Assembly (NCBI GenBank): GCA_009741485.1
Contig: CM019227.1
Span: 12,857,655-12,921,654, forward strand
From: Malurus cyaneus samueli
Lineage: Eukaryota > Chordata > Aves > Passeriformes > Maluridae
Direction of reading: 5' to 3'
DNA length: 64,000 nt
In this document: piece by piece, positions 52,401 to 61,444 of the stretch
How the letters are laid out: each line of letters begins with the position of its first letter
How positions within the stretch are numbered: the stretch's first letter is position 1
Translations under genes and position numbers: made by a program
Notes under the pieces: model-generated
Told to the model about the DNA's origin: nothing
Database searches by the model: none
What the model saw: only the letters and a program-made list of their open reading frames with translations

Positions 52401-53036
52401 CTAACTATCGACAGCCCCGCACACCCTCCGGAACGGGCACTGCTCACACACCGGCACCAGCCCTTCGCCTCCCCGCCTCAGCTACCAAAAGGAAACAAAG
52501 TTCTCCCTCACGAGGAATGTGGTATTTCTTGTATTGATCGCTCCTCGCACGGTACTCCACTCTGTGGCATTATTGAAAACAACACAAACACGTATGGCAG
52601 CCCTGAGTGTGACATGACATCACGAACTGCGTCTGCCCTGAAGACATTGTGGGACGGAGAGGTCGATTTCCGTGAGGCAGACACCAGCCCAGAGAGCCTC
52701 TTTCACGGCCGGGGACCGTTCTGGGCGCTTTCCTTTCGGGAGAGCTGCGCCTGAACGCCGCGGTGAGGGCAGCGAGCGCCTGGGGAGCGCCGCCCGCCGA
52801 GCCGCCCCCTCCTCACCCCGGCCCCTCAGTCCTGTCCGAGGGAAACCTGCCCCGAGCAGCTCCGCTGACGGACGCCGGCCGCTACGGCCCCCTCCGAGCC
52901 CCCTCACAGCCCAGCCACTCTCCGCGGCCCCGTGCCCGCGGCCGCCCCGCGCTTACTTGAGGTGGTCCAAGGAGTGGATGCTGCGGGCGGCCTTCCCGTG
53001 CCCGCCGCCCACCCAGCTGCGGGAGCGGCCGAACAT
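1..53036 (-). CDS. CLEC16A: CLEC16A, 23 spliced coding exons, 3' end cut by the window edge
   Basis: Joining the 23 exons listed separately gives 3,044 nt of uninterrupted frame (1,014 codons plus two bases). Every intron is GT-AG and every exon phase matches its neighbour. The product starts [15 protein letters not shown] and follows vertebrate CLEC16A throughout. The human protein, as I recall it, is about 1,053 residues, so roughly the last 40 lie beyond position 1. Residues about 50-200 (exons 2-5) form the FPL domain; residues about 360-470 form a charged linker; residues about 550-820 are the conserved C-terminal region; the end is a Ser/Pro-rich tail. Family knowledge: despite its name it is not a functional lectin. 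It is a cytosolic, endosome-associated regulator of autophagy and mitophagy that acts with RNF41/NRDP1 and USP8; the fly orthologue is ema. No stop or frameshift was seen, so the gene looks intact. Intron sizes are 0.4-8.1 kb. Confidence 0.97.
269..8326 (-). other. CLEC16A: CLEC16A intron 22 (8.1 kb, largest)
   Basis: AT-rich intron DNA with no recognisable gene. It holds the 31-A tract at 1382 and a distinctly GC-richer, non-repetitive patch at about 3560-4300 that includes a TAATTAATTAATTTA homeodomain-like run near 3943. Confidence 0.85.
1382..1412 (+). repeat. 31-bp poly(A) tract
   Basis: An uninterrupted run of 31 A in the intron between exons 23 and 22. No AATAAA, retrosequence body or target duplication is evident around it, so it is treated as a simple homopolymer. 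Its length is prone to sequencing error. Confidence 0.85.
8327..8473 (-). CDS. CLEC16A: CLEC16A coding exon 22 (Ser-rich tail)
   Basis: Residues 877-925, 147 nt. The acceptor is TTTGCAG; the donor GTATTC is weak. It encodes [20 protein letters not shown] followed by Ser/Gly/Thr-rich sequence ending [10 protein letters not shown]. Likely disordered. Confidence 0.95.
8474..13427 (-). other. CLEC16A: CLEC16A intron 21 (5.0 kb)
   Basis: AT-rich, no identifiable repeat, RNA gene or ORF of interest. Confidence 0.8.
13428..13595 (-). CDS. CLEC16A: CLEC16A coding exon 21
   Basis: Residues 821-876, 168 nt. The acceptor is AACATAG and the donor GTAAGA. It encodes [20 protein letters not shown], an Ala run, [20 protein letters not shown] and [10 protein letters not shown]. 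Confidence 0.96.
13596..15235 (-). other. CLEC16A: CLEC16A introns 20 and 19 (short, either side of exon 20)
   Basis: Introns of 698 bp (13596-14293) and 737 bp (14499-15235). Nothing recognisable inside. Confidence 0.8.
14294..14498 (-). CDS. CLEC16A: CLEC16A coding exon 20 (most conserved)
   Basis: Residues 753-820, 205 nt. The acceptor is GTCTTTAG; the donor GTGAAT is weak. It encodes [20 protein letters not shown] through [20 protein letters not shown] and ends in a basic RRMKMQRIA stretch. At least 11 CpGs sit in about 110 bp, unlike the surrounding AT-rich introns. Confidence 0.97.
15236..15387 (-). CDS. CLEC16A: CLEC16A coding exon 19
   Basis: Residues 702-752, 152 nt. The acceptor is CCTTTAG and the donor GTAAGAG. 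It encodes [20 protein letters not shown], then [15 protein letters not shown], and ends VVKFAGLLQ. Confidence 0.97.
15388..18328 (-). other. CLEC16A: CLEC16A intron 18 (2.9 kb)
   Basis: Begins after exon 18's donor and ends near a GGAAGGAAGGAAG purine run at about 15391. It contains the CR1 fragment at 17324-17416; otherwise nothing recognised. Confidence 0.8.
17324..17416 (+). mobile_element. CR1 LINE 3'-end fragment
   Basis: The order of motifs matches the CR1 3' consensus: GGACAACCT, AGCTGACCCTG, AGCAGAGGGTTAGACTAG, GTGATCTCCTGAGGTTC, TTTCAAACCTCA. It is diverged and 5'-truncated, as most CR1 copies are. It lies antisense to CLEC16A in the intron between exons 19 and 18. Confidence 0.88.
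18329..18449 (-). CDS. CLEC16A: CLEC16A coding exon 18
   Basis: Residues 662-701, 121 nt. The acceptor is CTCAAG and the donor GTAAGT. It encodes [20 protein letters not shown] and then [20 protein letters not shown]. Confidence 0.96.
18450..22012 (-). other. CLEC16A: CLEC16A intron 17 (3.6 kb)
   Basis: AT-rich. A chance 122-residue frame (20209-20577) has no family resemblance. Confidence 0.8.
22013..22141 (-). CDS. CLEC16A: CLEC16A coding exon 17 (phase 0-0)
   Basis: Residues 619-661, 129 nt. The acceptor is TTTATAG and the donor GTGAGT. It encodes [20 protein letters not shown] then [20 protein letters not shown]. Strongly conserved. Confidence 0.97.
22832..22882 (-). CDS. CLEC16A: CLEC16A coding exon 16 (51 nt, phase 0-0)
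   Basis: Encodes [17 protein letters not shown] (residues 602-618). The acceptor is TTGAAAG and the donor GTAAGT. Acidic conserved segment. Confidence 0.95.
22945..23579 (+). mobile_element. Degenerate avian LTR retroelement (solo LTR fragment)
   Basis: GC-richer block in the intron between exons 16 and 15. It contains phrases I recognise from abundant avian endogenous-retrovirus LTRs: CCCTGGAGGACC repeats with GGAGCAGG, a region near 23433-23455 reading GTTGAGTCTGTTTTGCCCAT, and an end near CCAAGGCCAAGCCCCCACA. The family (ERVL- or ERVK-like) is uncertain and the 5' boundary is approximate. No viral coding sequence is present. It runs antisense to CLEC16A. Confidence 0.6.
24116..24160 (-). 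CDS. CLEC16A: CLEC16A coding exon 15 (45 nt, phase 0-0)
   Basis: Encodes [15 protein letters not shown] (residues 587-601). The acceptor is TTTCTAG and the donor GTATAT. Very short but clearly matches the family. Confidence 0.94.
24606..24715 (-). CDS. CLEC16A: CLEC16A coding exon 14
   Basis: Residues 550-586, 110 nt. The acceptor is TTCATAG and the donor GTGAGT. It encodes [20 protein letters not shown] and then [16 protein letters not shown]. Confidence 0.95.
25625..25646. repeat. Perfect inverted repeat, 10-bp arms
   Basis: GCTATCACCT and AGGTGATAGC flank a 2-bp centre. With one bulged base the arms extend outward by TTTG/CAAA. It lies in the intron between exons 14 and 13. Confidence 0.8.
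26064..26186 (-). CDS. CLEC16A: CLEC16A coding exon 13
   Basis: Residues 509-549, 123 nt. The acceptor is ATGAAAG and the donor GTATTG. It encodes [20 protein letters not shown] and then [20 protein letters not shown]. Confidence 0.95.
26933..27033 (-). CDS. CLEC16A: CLEC16A coding exon 12
   Basis: Residues 475-508, 101 nt. The acceptor is TTCCTAG and the donor GTAAGT. It encodes [20 protein letters not shown] and then [13 protein letters not shown], a conserved hydrophobic segment. Confidence 0.97.
27034..31107 (-). other. CLEC16A: CLEC16A intron 11 (4.1 kb)
   Basis: Mostly AT-rich. A GC-richer patch at about 28080-28400 contributes to an open frame of 169 codons that resembles no family I know. 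A-run/C-run tracts occur at 27061-27080 and near 29441. Confidence 0.75.
31108..31237 (-). CDS. CLEC16A: CLEC16A coding exon 11
   Basis: Residues 432-474, 130 nt. It encodes [20 protein letters not shown] and then [13 protein letters not shown]. The donor GTATAAAG departs from consensus at +4 to +6, so this is one of the weaker sites of the gene. Confidence 0.94.
32649..32877 (-). CDS. CLEC16A: CLEC16A coding exon 10 (charged linker)
   Basis: Residues 356-431, 229 nt, the second-longest exon in view. The acceptor is TTTACAG and the donor GTGAGT. It begins [20 protein letters not shown], then a basic cluster ([17 protein letters not shown]), then an acidic run ([15 protein letters not shown]). 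Low complexity and charge suggest a disordered linker; the basic cluster could be a targeting signal, but this is not shown. Confidence 0.95.
37451..37475. repeat. Tandem 12-13 bp duplication
   Basis: AAATGTCCCATT occurs twice in tandem in the intron between exons 10 and 9, about 160 bp before exon 9 on the plus strand. Confidence 0.7.
37637..37750 (-). CDS. CLEC16A: CLEC16A coding exon 9 (phase 0-0)
   Basis: Residues 318-355, 114 nt. The acceptor is TTAATAG and the donor GTAAGT. It encodes [20 protein letters not shown] and then [18 protein letters not shown]. The second half differs most from the mammalian protein as remembered. Confidence 0.95.
38060..38073 (+). repeat. Poly(T) tract
   Basis: 14 T in the intron between exons 9 and 8. 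Similar 11-12 T runs occur at 35171-35181 and 23397-23408. Confidence 0.8.
40125..40178 (-). CDS. CLEC16A: CLEC16A coding exon 8 (54 nt, phase 0-0)
   Basis: Encodes [18 protein letters not shown] (residues 300-317). The acceptor is CTGTAG and the donor GTAAGT. It is a small symmetric exon whose loss would keep frame. Confidence 0.94.
41125..41299 (-). CDS. CLEC16A: CLEC16A coding exon 7
   Basis: Residues 241-299, 175 nt. The acceptor is TTTCAG and the donor GTAAGC. It encodes [20 protein letters not shown], then [15 protein letters not shown], and ends [10 protein letters not shown]. Confidence 0.97.
42174..42297 (-). CDS. CLEC16A: CLEC16A coding exon 6
   Basis: Residues 200-240, 124 nt. 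The acceptor is CTTCAG and the donor GTAAGC. It encodes [20 protein letters not shown] and continues to NCVQTDEE. The first residues read V-D-N-Q; see the finding on the missing Ser-Leu pair. Confidence 0.96.
44173..44278 (-). CDS. CLEC16A: CLEC16A coding exon 5
   Basis: Residues 165-199, 106 nt. The acceptor is GTTACAG and the donor GTATGC. It encodes [20 protein letters not shown] and then [15 protein letters not shown], the end of the FPL domain. Confidence 0.97.
44935..45083 (-). CDS. CLEC16A: CLEC16A coding exon 4
   Basis: Residues 115-164, 149 nt. The acceptor is TTTTCAG and the donor GTAAGTG. It contains [20 protein letters not shown] and ends HFFYNE. FPL domain core. Confidence 0.97.
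45842..45975 (-). CDS. CLEC16A: CLEC16A coding exon 3
   Basis: Residues 70-114, 134 nt. The acceptor is TTCCAG and the donor GTAAGG. It encodes [20 protein letters not shown] and then a hydrophobic helix-rich stretch ending NISHETSL. It belongs to the FPL domain and is nearly identical to the mammalian protein as I recall it. Confidence 0.97.
46638..46766 (-). CDS. CLEC16A: CLEC16A coding exon 2
   Basis: Residues 27-69, 129 nt, phase 2 in and 2 out. The acceptor is CTTTTAG and the donor GTGAGTA. It encodes [20 protein letters not shown] and continues to GDQNDSSVF, the beginning of the FPL domain. Confidence 0.96.
46767..52956 (-). other. CLEC16A: CLEC16A intron 1 (6.2 kb)
   Basis: Long first intron, AT-rich up to about 52,300 and then grading into the promoter CpG island. 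It contains the tandem duplication at 48264 and a G-rich GTGGGGTGGGGG near 47567. Confidence 0.8.
48264..48305. repeat. Short tandem duplication
   Basis: Two near-identical units of about 20 bp beginning GCTGTTCCAGC and ending TTTACAAA, one base apart, in intron 1. Confidence 0.75.
52957..53036 (-). CDS. CLEC16A: CLEC16A coding exon 1 (start codon)
   Basis: The ATG is at 53036-53034. It encodes [19 protein letters not shown] then IHSLDHL and two bases of a Lys codon. The donor GTAAGC occupies 52956-52951. The start is chosen because the first residues match the known CLEC16A N-terminus and the exon lies inside a CpG island. The 5'UTR continues to higher coordinates; its end is unknown. Confidence 0.96.
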
Positions 53037-53089
53037 GCTGGCGGCGCAGGCTGCTCCGGCCCGCGGGCCCTACGGCCTCATAGCCCCGC

Positions 53090-53115
53090 GGGGCGGGCGG
53101 GCGAGCGCGGGGGGG
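53090..53115 (+). other. Potential G-quadruplex 1
   Basis: Four runs of at least three G separated by loops of 1, 1 and 7 nt, about 55-80 bp upstream of the CLEC16A start codon. In the CLEC16A transcript this would be C-rich, so the G strand is the template strand. Confidence 0.6.
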
Positions 53116-53155
53116 AGCGGCGCGGAGCCCCGGCAGAGCGGCACCGGCACGCACG

Positions 53156-53165
53156 GCGCATGCGC
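53156..53165. promoter_or_regulatory. NRF1 palindrome
   Basis: GCGCATGCGC is the perfect core of the NRF1 consensus, about 120 bp upstream of the CLEC16A ATG within the divergent promoter. Confidence 0.75.
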
Positions 53166-53223
53166 GGGCGGGGCACGCCGAAAGCGCCGGCCCGACCCTG
53201 CCCCGGCCCCCGCGCGCCCGCGG

Positions 53224-53244
53224 ACTGCGAGTCCCAGGATGCAC
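53224..53244 (+). promoter_or_regulatory. ZNF143/Staf-type binding site
   Basis: The sequence ACTGCGAGTCCCAGGATGCA closely follows the ACTACAAYTCCCAGVATGC family of ZNF143 sites common in divergent CpG promoters. It lies about 190 bp upstream of the CLEC16A ATG. Confidence 0.7.
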
Positions 53245-53274
53245 CGCGGGCGGGGCGGGGCCGAGCCCTCACAC

Positions 53275-53293
53275 GGGCGGGGCGGGGCCTGGG
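53275..53293 (+). other. Potential G-quadruplex 2 / Sp1 cluster
   Basis: G runs of 3, 4, 4 and 3 with loops of 1, 1 and 3 nt. It overlaps two tandem Sp1-like boxes. Confidence 0.55.
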
Positions 53294-53330
53294 CCAGGCG
53301 CGCTCTCGGGGCGGCTCGCTTAGAAAAACA

Positions 53331-54840
<1,510 letters not shown>

Positions 54841-57800
54841 CGCCCCGGGGCGCTCCGAGGCGACTGAGCGGTGCCGCCGCCTGGCCCGGGGCAGGGGCCC
54901 GGTGTCCCGGCATGGCCGCAGCTCGGGGACCGCCGCGGCCCCGGGATGCCCTCGCTGCGTCGCGGCTCCTGCGCAACATCTTCCCTTCCAAATGACACTC
55001 GCCCCGCCGGTGCAGGGGCCAGAGGGGCAGCTGAGACCCACTGCCGCCGGGCAGGCCCGCGGAGACGCAGAGGGCTCGCAAGGAAGTAAGTAAATTCGCA
55101 GTGTCCGGCCGGCGACAGCGCTCCCGGGGCAGCGGGCACAGCGCCGGGGACACGCTCCACCGCAGCTCCCGGCACGGGCGAGCGCTGCGGGCAGAGGGCC
55201 GGGGCCACCCCCGGCGCTTCACTCGCCCGGCAGCGCCCGGGGGCCGGTGGGGCCCCGCTCCACAATGTCCCTCCCTCCCGGGGACTCACGTTCCGAGCCA
55301 CTGCGGCTGTGCTGCTGGGGCTGCCTGTACAGTGGGCAGCGACTTTCTGATCCGGTTCTGAAAGCAGCCCTGCATCTAAATGAGCATTCCGGCTAATATT
55401 TATTACAATTCAGAGATCTTCCTCGAGCCAGCAATACATTTTAATCAACTGCCCTTTAAAACCACTCTCGGATAACGACAAACTACGCAGCTCACCATTC
55501 TTCCCATTTTAATTGTAGCACGAGGGTTTGCTTGATCATTTTTTTTTTGTACTTTTGAGTGAATCTAAAATTCTGGAAATGTAAGGATTTAGCATTTTAA
55601 AACACTGAAATGCATTTGGGAAGAAAATTACTATTTCTAGCTAGGACTTTCTGTGCCAAATGTATGTTAATGAAAACATTCACAGTTTAAATTAAAATGT
55701 GTTAGCAAATCTGCCAGTAGATTTTTTAGCAAAATATTGTCTGTAAATCTGAAAACCAGGAGATCTTCTTTTTTTTTTCTGTTTGAAATGATGGAAATAG
55801 GAAATTCAGTTTTAAGGTTACAAATAAAACTTTCCTGAACACACTATACAAATACCAGTTAACATCAGGCTATTTTAAACAGTCTTCTAATTGAAAAAAA
55901 CACAAGCAAACCTTTCCTGTAGTTCTGTCCTTAGTATAGGATACAAAATTATGTCCTAAATATTTCTAGTCAGAGTCTATAAAAAGCAATATTAGCTGAT
56001 TTTGGTCAGTAATTCAGAAGGAAAAATTGGACACTTTTGGTGTTGGAGTAACATGGCACAAACACAGCTGAACAAGTCTTGGTCAAAAGCCCGTGGGAGC
56101 CTAAGGAGGGAGTGAACAGATTTTGTTGCTACTGAAGAAATCTCACTGCATACAGTCACTGCAAATGGAAGTGTCTATGCCAACATTTGGTGGTCCATCC
56201 GGAGCAACTGGATTAGAATCACCTAGAATAGGTGTGGAGCAGAACAAACCTCCCCACAAAACACTGTTGACTACTTCTGTGGTTGTCTCCGCTTGTCCTT
56301 TTTCAGCTGGGTAAATGACATACATGCTCTGTATTCGAGGAAAGCAATTCCTAAAAACTAATGGAAATTTAAGCAAGATCTTTGGTGCTAGAAGCCATAT
56401 CCATTTTCTCCCCCAAAATACCTTTTCCCAAACTCCAAATCTTACTACTCCATCACCATTTAATACAGGAATTAAAAATACTTTTTTTCAAATAACTTTT
56501 TTTATTCTGATTAGAATTTGTCATGATGAGTTGCATCTAGTTTTCAGGAAGACCTAAGTTAGAAGAGGAATAGACACAATTTTCCTCACTGATTTTTCCT
56601 ACTATAGGAACATATTATTTGATAGTGTGTTGGGCCTGAGCACAACTCTGTTCAGTGCAGATTAATGGGCTTCTTAAAATTTTCCTTCATATTAAGATAA
56701 GAAGCTCTGGAAACTTCTTGATATTCTAACCATAAAACCCTCCATATGCAGAAATCAAAATGCAGAGGTCTTCCCAAAATTCAGAAGTAAGGCTCCGCTG
56801 TGAGCTCATGGAGCTCTGCACAGGTACCAGGTCCAGTCTTGTCCCTTTTGTTTGGAAGCTGTCATATTAGATGGTGGTTTCCAGTGAGAATCAAATCACA
56901 AATCCCTAAAGTTAGATCAGTTCTTAGGCAGGAAAACATTTACTGTGTTTCATTTGTTTATATATTTAATTATACTTACGGACGTAGCAACCAGGCCACA
57001 AATTGCATAATTATTTAGCTACCAGGCAAAGACTCAGTATGTTACCATGAAGTGGGATTTGAGTTAATATCCTGGTTACAGGTCTCTTCACTGTTCTGTG
57101 CCATTCCTCACCACTTCCATAGCAAAGCAGAAGAGGGCCCTAATTTGGAGCTGTGTTTTCTGCTTTGGGAGCAGCAGTAAGGCACAGAAAAGGAAGATTT
57201 AAATTCCTGTGGTGCCTTGCCTGCAGTGACCCGAGTTCGGTGTGAGTATTAACCCTTGTTTTCCTGGCCTAGGAAGGTTTCCCACCTGCCCTGTTCCCTT
57301 GCACCCAGAAGTGCTGAGGATTCACAAGGCGCTGCAGGAAGATTGGGTCTGTTTTGCCAGCAGTGATGAAAAATACATAGGCCTACTCTTTGCATTAAAG
57401 AGCAGTGTTCTTCATGTGACTCACCAGTGATTTCTGAGAACAACCAAAGAGCTATGATTAGCCTGAGCTGAAACCTTGCAGCGTCCTCCGTGCCTTCAGA
57501 AAGCGGTGCCTCGCACCCCGGGGTGGGTGATGAGTGACAGGGAAACAGAGGGGGCAAATCCCAAGAGGGCCATTCTGCAGTATGTGGAAAGGCTAATTTA
57601 GATGTAAAAATAAAAGAACACGTGGATCAGAACAGCTCTGTGCTCTCTGGCAGAAACCCCTCACTTGAATAAACTCAATAGGAGCAAAATGATGCCCAAG
57701 TTTCTGAGCATAATTTGTGGTAGAGATTGAAGGCAGACAGCTAAGTAAGCAGCTGAAAAATGGTTCCTGGCCTATTCAAATGAAGAAATTAATCTGTGTA

Positions 57801-60404
57801 AACTGAACAGAATTGAGTTTGTGCCTGTCATTTACTGTTTTAGTGTGAGGGTACCAGGTTATTTGTTATATTTGAAGCCCCCTGGAATAAGGTTATATGA
57901 CTGTTCTCATACTTTCATAAAATCAGATGTGACTCATCACAAAGAACTCCTGTCAGAAAGAAAATGGGCAAAAGTAATCAATAATGAAAACTGAATAAGA
58001 AATAGTGAATTTATGTAATCTTACAATATACACTTTACCTGTATCTTTTCATAAAATGGTTTTTGATGAATATCTTCAGTGAGCAGAATCCAGCACTAAA
58101 AACCTATGACTCAGCGCTTCTGATGAATGCCAGCATCTAAATTCTGAATCAAAAAAATTGCTTAACTCCCCAGCTCATCGATATAGTGCCAATTAGAACT
58201 GCAGGCTCAGTGTCTATGAGACAGCAACCCCCTGTGCCTCTGTTCTGAAACTGAGATGTCCTGCAAAGGACAGATCAGAAGAATGATGTCACTAACACTG
58301 TCAGGATACATTTAGATGTATCAGAATCCATTTCCTGACTTCCTTCTTTTCAGACTTTAAATATTAAAAATAATGAGCAGAGCAATCTGTTACTTGTTTT
58401 ACTTTGCCATTTTTCACTGTTTCCCCCCGTTTTTGTAGAGATCTCCAAGGTGGTTTGTTGACTCCATGATACAGATGATCAGTTGGCTCTTATATGAGTT
58501 ACATTAGCAGCAGGATTAAGAGCAATTGCTATGATTTTTAGAACTGTGATTTGAATTTTTAGATGTTACTAAAATTAATAGAAGTCTAGCGTTCAAACTC
58601 ACCTGACAGCTCTGCTTTAAACACATTTGTACTTAACAGGAATTCCCTTCTAAATGGAAGGAAGACAAAACATGGTTAACTGTTCCACTGTCCATACTGT
58701 TTAACCACAGACTAATTAACCACAGCCATGGACAGTTCTAAGCGAGTTTCTACCAAATGCATTTATTTATATAATGTAAAGAGAGTAAGCAGATTTTTAA
58801 AAAAGTTTTCCAAATGCTGCTGTTAATAATGCGAATTTAAATGAAGCACAGAAATTAGGGAGACATTAAATTTTTGATAGCAATAGTTCAGGCCTGAGTA
58901 TTGCATGTGTTAAAAGCCTCAACCACAAGTAACTTTAGAGACTGCTTTTTTTTTAAAGTCTGTGGTTCTTTCCTATAAAAATTAAGCTTTCTCTAATAAA
59001 CTTGCTTCAATAGGTGGCAATAGCCAATTACCACTTTTAAGCTGCCAAAGGAATTAAGAAATTAATCTAATTTAATTCTTCATGTTTGTTTCCTCTGGAG
59101 GAGAGGCAAAGTGACACTACAGTTCAGCTAATAACTATCAGTCCTAAAATAGAAGAAAAGAATAATTTGTTTAGAGACATATAGTCTCTAACTCTTTGCA
59201 TTTGTCCCCTCATAATGATCCTACCGTATTAGGACTACAACTATCCCAAAAGATTAAATATGCACAAGTTGCTAAATCATTCCATTTCTTCGGAGAAACT
59301 GTCAGACTGTCTTTCTTTTCACAGTTGAATTTTATTACTTTGGCTACAAATTTGGAAAGTAAAAGTAACTGAATAGTTGGAATGATGCTCGCTGAAGACA
59401 CGAGCATGTGTCTAATATATGTGATAAAAAGGGCAAAGACAGATGGGAACCATATATGGAAAATAACAGTATAATGGAAAATGGTGACATGCACTGAGTG
59501 ATCGATTGATGGGGAAAACTCCAGTTCAGTTCACAGACTTAAGGCTAAATACTCTTTGCAGGCTGGAAAAAAACTCCACAAGGGTTGCTGAGGCAGTGGA
59601 GCCCAAATAGGCCATGAGATTTGAAACACTGCTGCAGAAAGTGAGGAAACAGAAAGCAAAGAGTGCCAAGATGTGAAACAGTCACCATGTGTCCTTTGCT
59701 CCAGCCTGCAATGTAAGGAACAGTACCTTCAAAGACAGAATTAACAAAAATATCATGACTGAGCTGCTAATGCTAAAATCATTCTATTACAGCCATACTG
59801 TTAAATGCTTGCAGGTATGTTCTAGGCTATTGAAAGTTCTAGTTCTGAGATTTTAAAAATATTTTCTACCTCTTAATTTTCCACTGTTTTCTGAAATTGT
59901 TGAGATTTCCTATTAAAAAATAAGTTCTCATGAAATTTGAGGGACATATATCTAATCTGAAAATAAGAAAGGCAGGATACAATATGCTGGCCAATTGTAT
60001 AATTTACACCCTATTTAATATCTGCCACAACAAATTAGTCTTGGACTAGCAGACCTACAGCAGTGTTTGGAACTTCCATTACATAGCTTTATACTTTCCT
60101 TTGGATGCCCAATACGTTTTGCTGTGCTATTTTTAAGTCACCCTAGAATTTGATCTACAGTGCTGAATACTAACAACCTCACTGAACTGTCTGCTATAGA
60201 TCAGTTCTTAGTTCCACTTGGAAAGCAATCAGATAAACATGAAATGTGCTGCTGTTTTCCCTTTTCCCTTTTCATGTTCTCATTTTAAGAGAAAGGATTT
60301 TGAGCAGATGTGTACTGTTAGCACGTACTGTAGCTGAGAGACATTTGACAGAAATACCTCACTGGACATGAAAGTGCTTTTTGTTTCTGACCTAATATCT
60401 GCAG

Positions 60405-60500
60405 TAAGTGGCACACAAGAACATGTGAAATGTTGTGATGAGTCAGACCACGATCTCACAGCCCTGTGTTCCACTTCTGGGAGAGCGCATGTCCCTGACC
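60405..60500 (+). mobile_element. Possible ancient CR1-like fragment
   Basis: The stretch with CACACAAGAACATG, GAGTCAGACCACGATC and CCCTGTGTTCCACTTC recalls an old amniote CR1-type repeat. Similarity is weak and judged by memory alone. Confidence 0.25.
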
Positions 60501-61150
60501 AAAATCTGCAGGCTGCTCTCTTCGTGCTTTCCCAAATCCACAAGATAGAATGCAGGATGTTAGAGAGCACATTGCTGCCCAGCCCATCAGCAAATGTTTT
60601 CTAAACCCGCCATCCTTTGCCCGCTCAGTGTTATGAAATCCCTCTGGATTTCCTTCCTATCAGTACAGCATCTGAATACCTGAGAGAGCTTATTTTCTGC
60701 AGTCTTCAAGATTTCTCTATTCATCTCTTCTCTGAGCCAGTAATGGTGATGAATAAAAATTGGTCCCTGGTATATCCTGCCGCTGAGTTCTTTCCTACCA
60801 AGCTTTATTTTTCTCTTCCAATCTTTTAATCTGCTTTCAATACATATAAGAACCTTTCCCCCAGTCCTGTGCCAACCTCTTTGCTTTTGGCTCCCTGTAA
60901 TGCCTGTGTTAATGACACTATTGCTCTGTCTGTCCAAGCTCATGCAGAATGTGTGACCATCGTATTTCGTTCTTCCTTCAGACCGGTAAAGGGGAAGGAG
61001 GGAAGAGCTGTCCTTCAGAGCCTTGCTCCACACAGCACAGAAATGTCCTGAGCTGCAGGCAGCCAGGGGAACTGCTCATGGAACTGTATCTCAACTCATC
61101 CTCAACACAGACTCATCCCCAATCACCCCCTCTCAGAGGGGGATGCACCA

Positions 61151-61195
61151 TTCCACACTGTACTAATTACAGTACTTTCCACACTATACTAATTC
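61151..61195. repeat. Short direct repeat
   Basis: TTCCACACTGTACTAATT and TTCCACACTATACTAATT (one mismatch), 27 bp apart, in the right-hand noncoding region. Confidence 0.75.
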
Positions 61196-61444
61196 ATCAT
61201 CTGCAAGATCACAAGGTCAGATGGGTACAGTCACTAGTGCCCAGAACCTTCATAATCCACAGCTTTGGTTCTACCTAAAGAAATCTCAGCCTGGTCTTTA
61301 CCTCTGACTATAGTAAAATATTACCCCCTAATAACAGTTGGATACTTTGACTCAGTAGATAGACTGGGATAAAGCAATATAACAGTAATTTATTCTTACC
61401 AGTGTGGAAGGTTACTCTGTATTTATGTGTTTTCTTTTAAACAG

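Larger units (their letters stand above)
52650..53330. promoter_or_regulatory. CpG island over the CLEC16A promoter and exon 1
   Basis: Dense CpG and GC-rich sequence covers the CLEC16A start codon and roughly 300 bp upstream. It has repeated GGGCGGGGC Sp1/KLF boxes (near 53164, 53248 and 53275), an NRF1 palindrome and a ZNF143-type site. No TATA box is evident, as expected for a housekeeping CpG promoter. Confidence 0.85.
55086..61444 (+). other. DEXI: Probable DEXI 3'UTR intron
   Basis: A consensus donor (GTAAGTAAA) lies 245 nt after the DEXI stop, and a good acceptor (pyrimidine-rich tract then ACAG) ends at 61444. Inside is AT-rich DNA without a recognisable gene. The two ends are paired by inference only, because mammalian DEXI also has a second, noncoding exon. 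An AATAAA at 55823-55828 could end an unspliced transcript instead. The stretch 57860-59080 contains runs of homeodomain-like TAATT motifs and an AP-1-like TGACTCA and may include conserved noncoding elements. Confidence 0.45.

Noticed and set aside
60587..61033. 148-codon minus-strand frame in the DEXI intron
   Set aside because: Basic, irregular translation; the region may contain old repeat DNA. No domain recognised.
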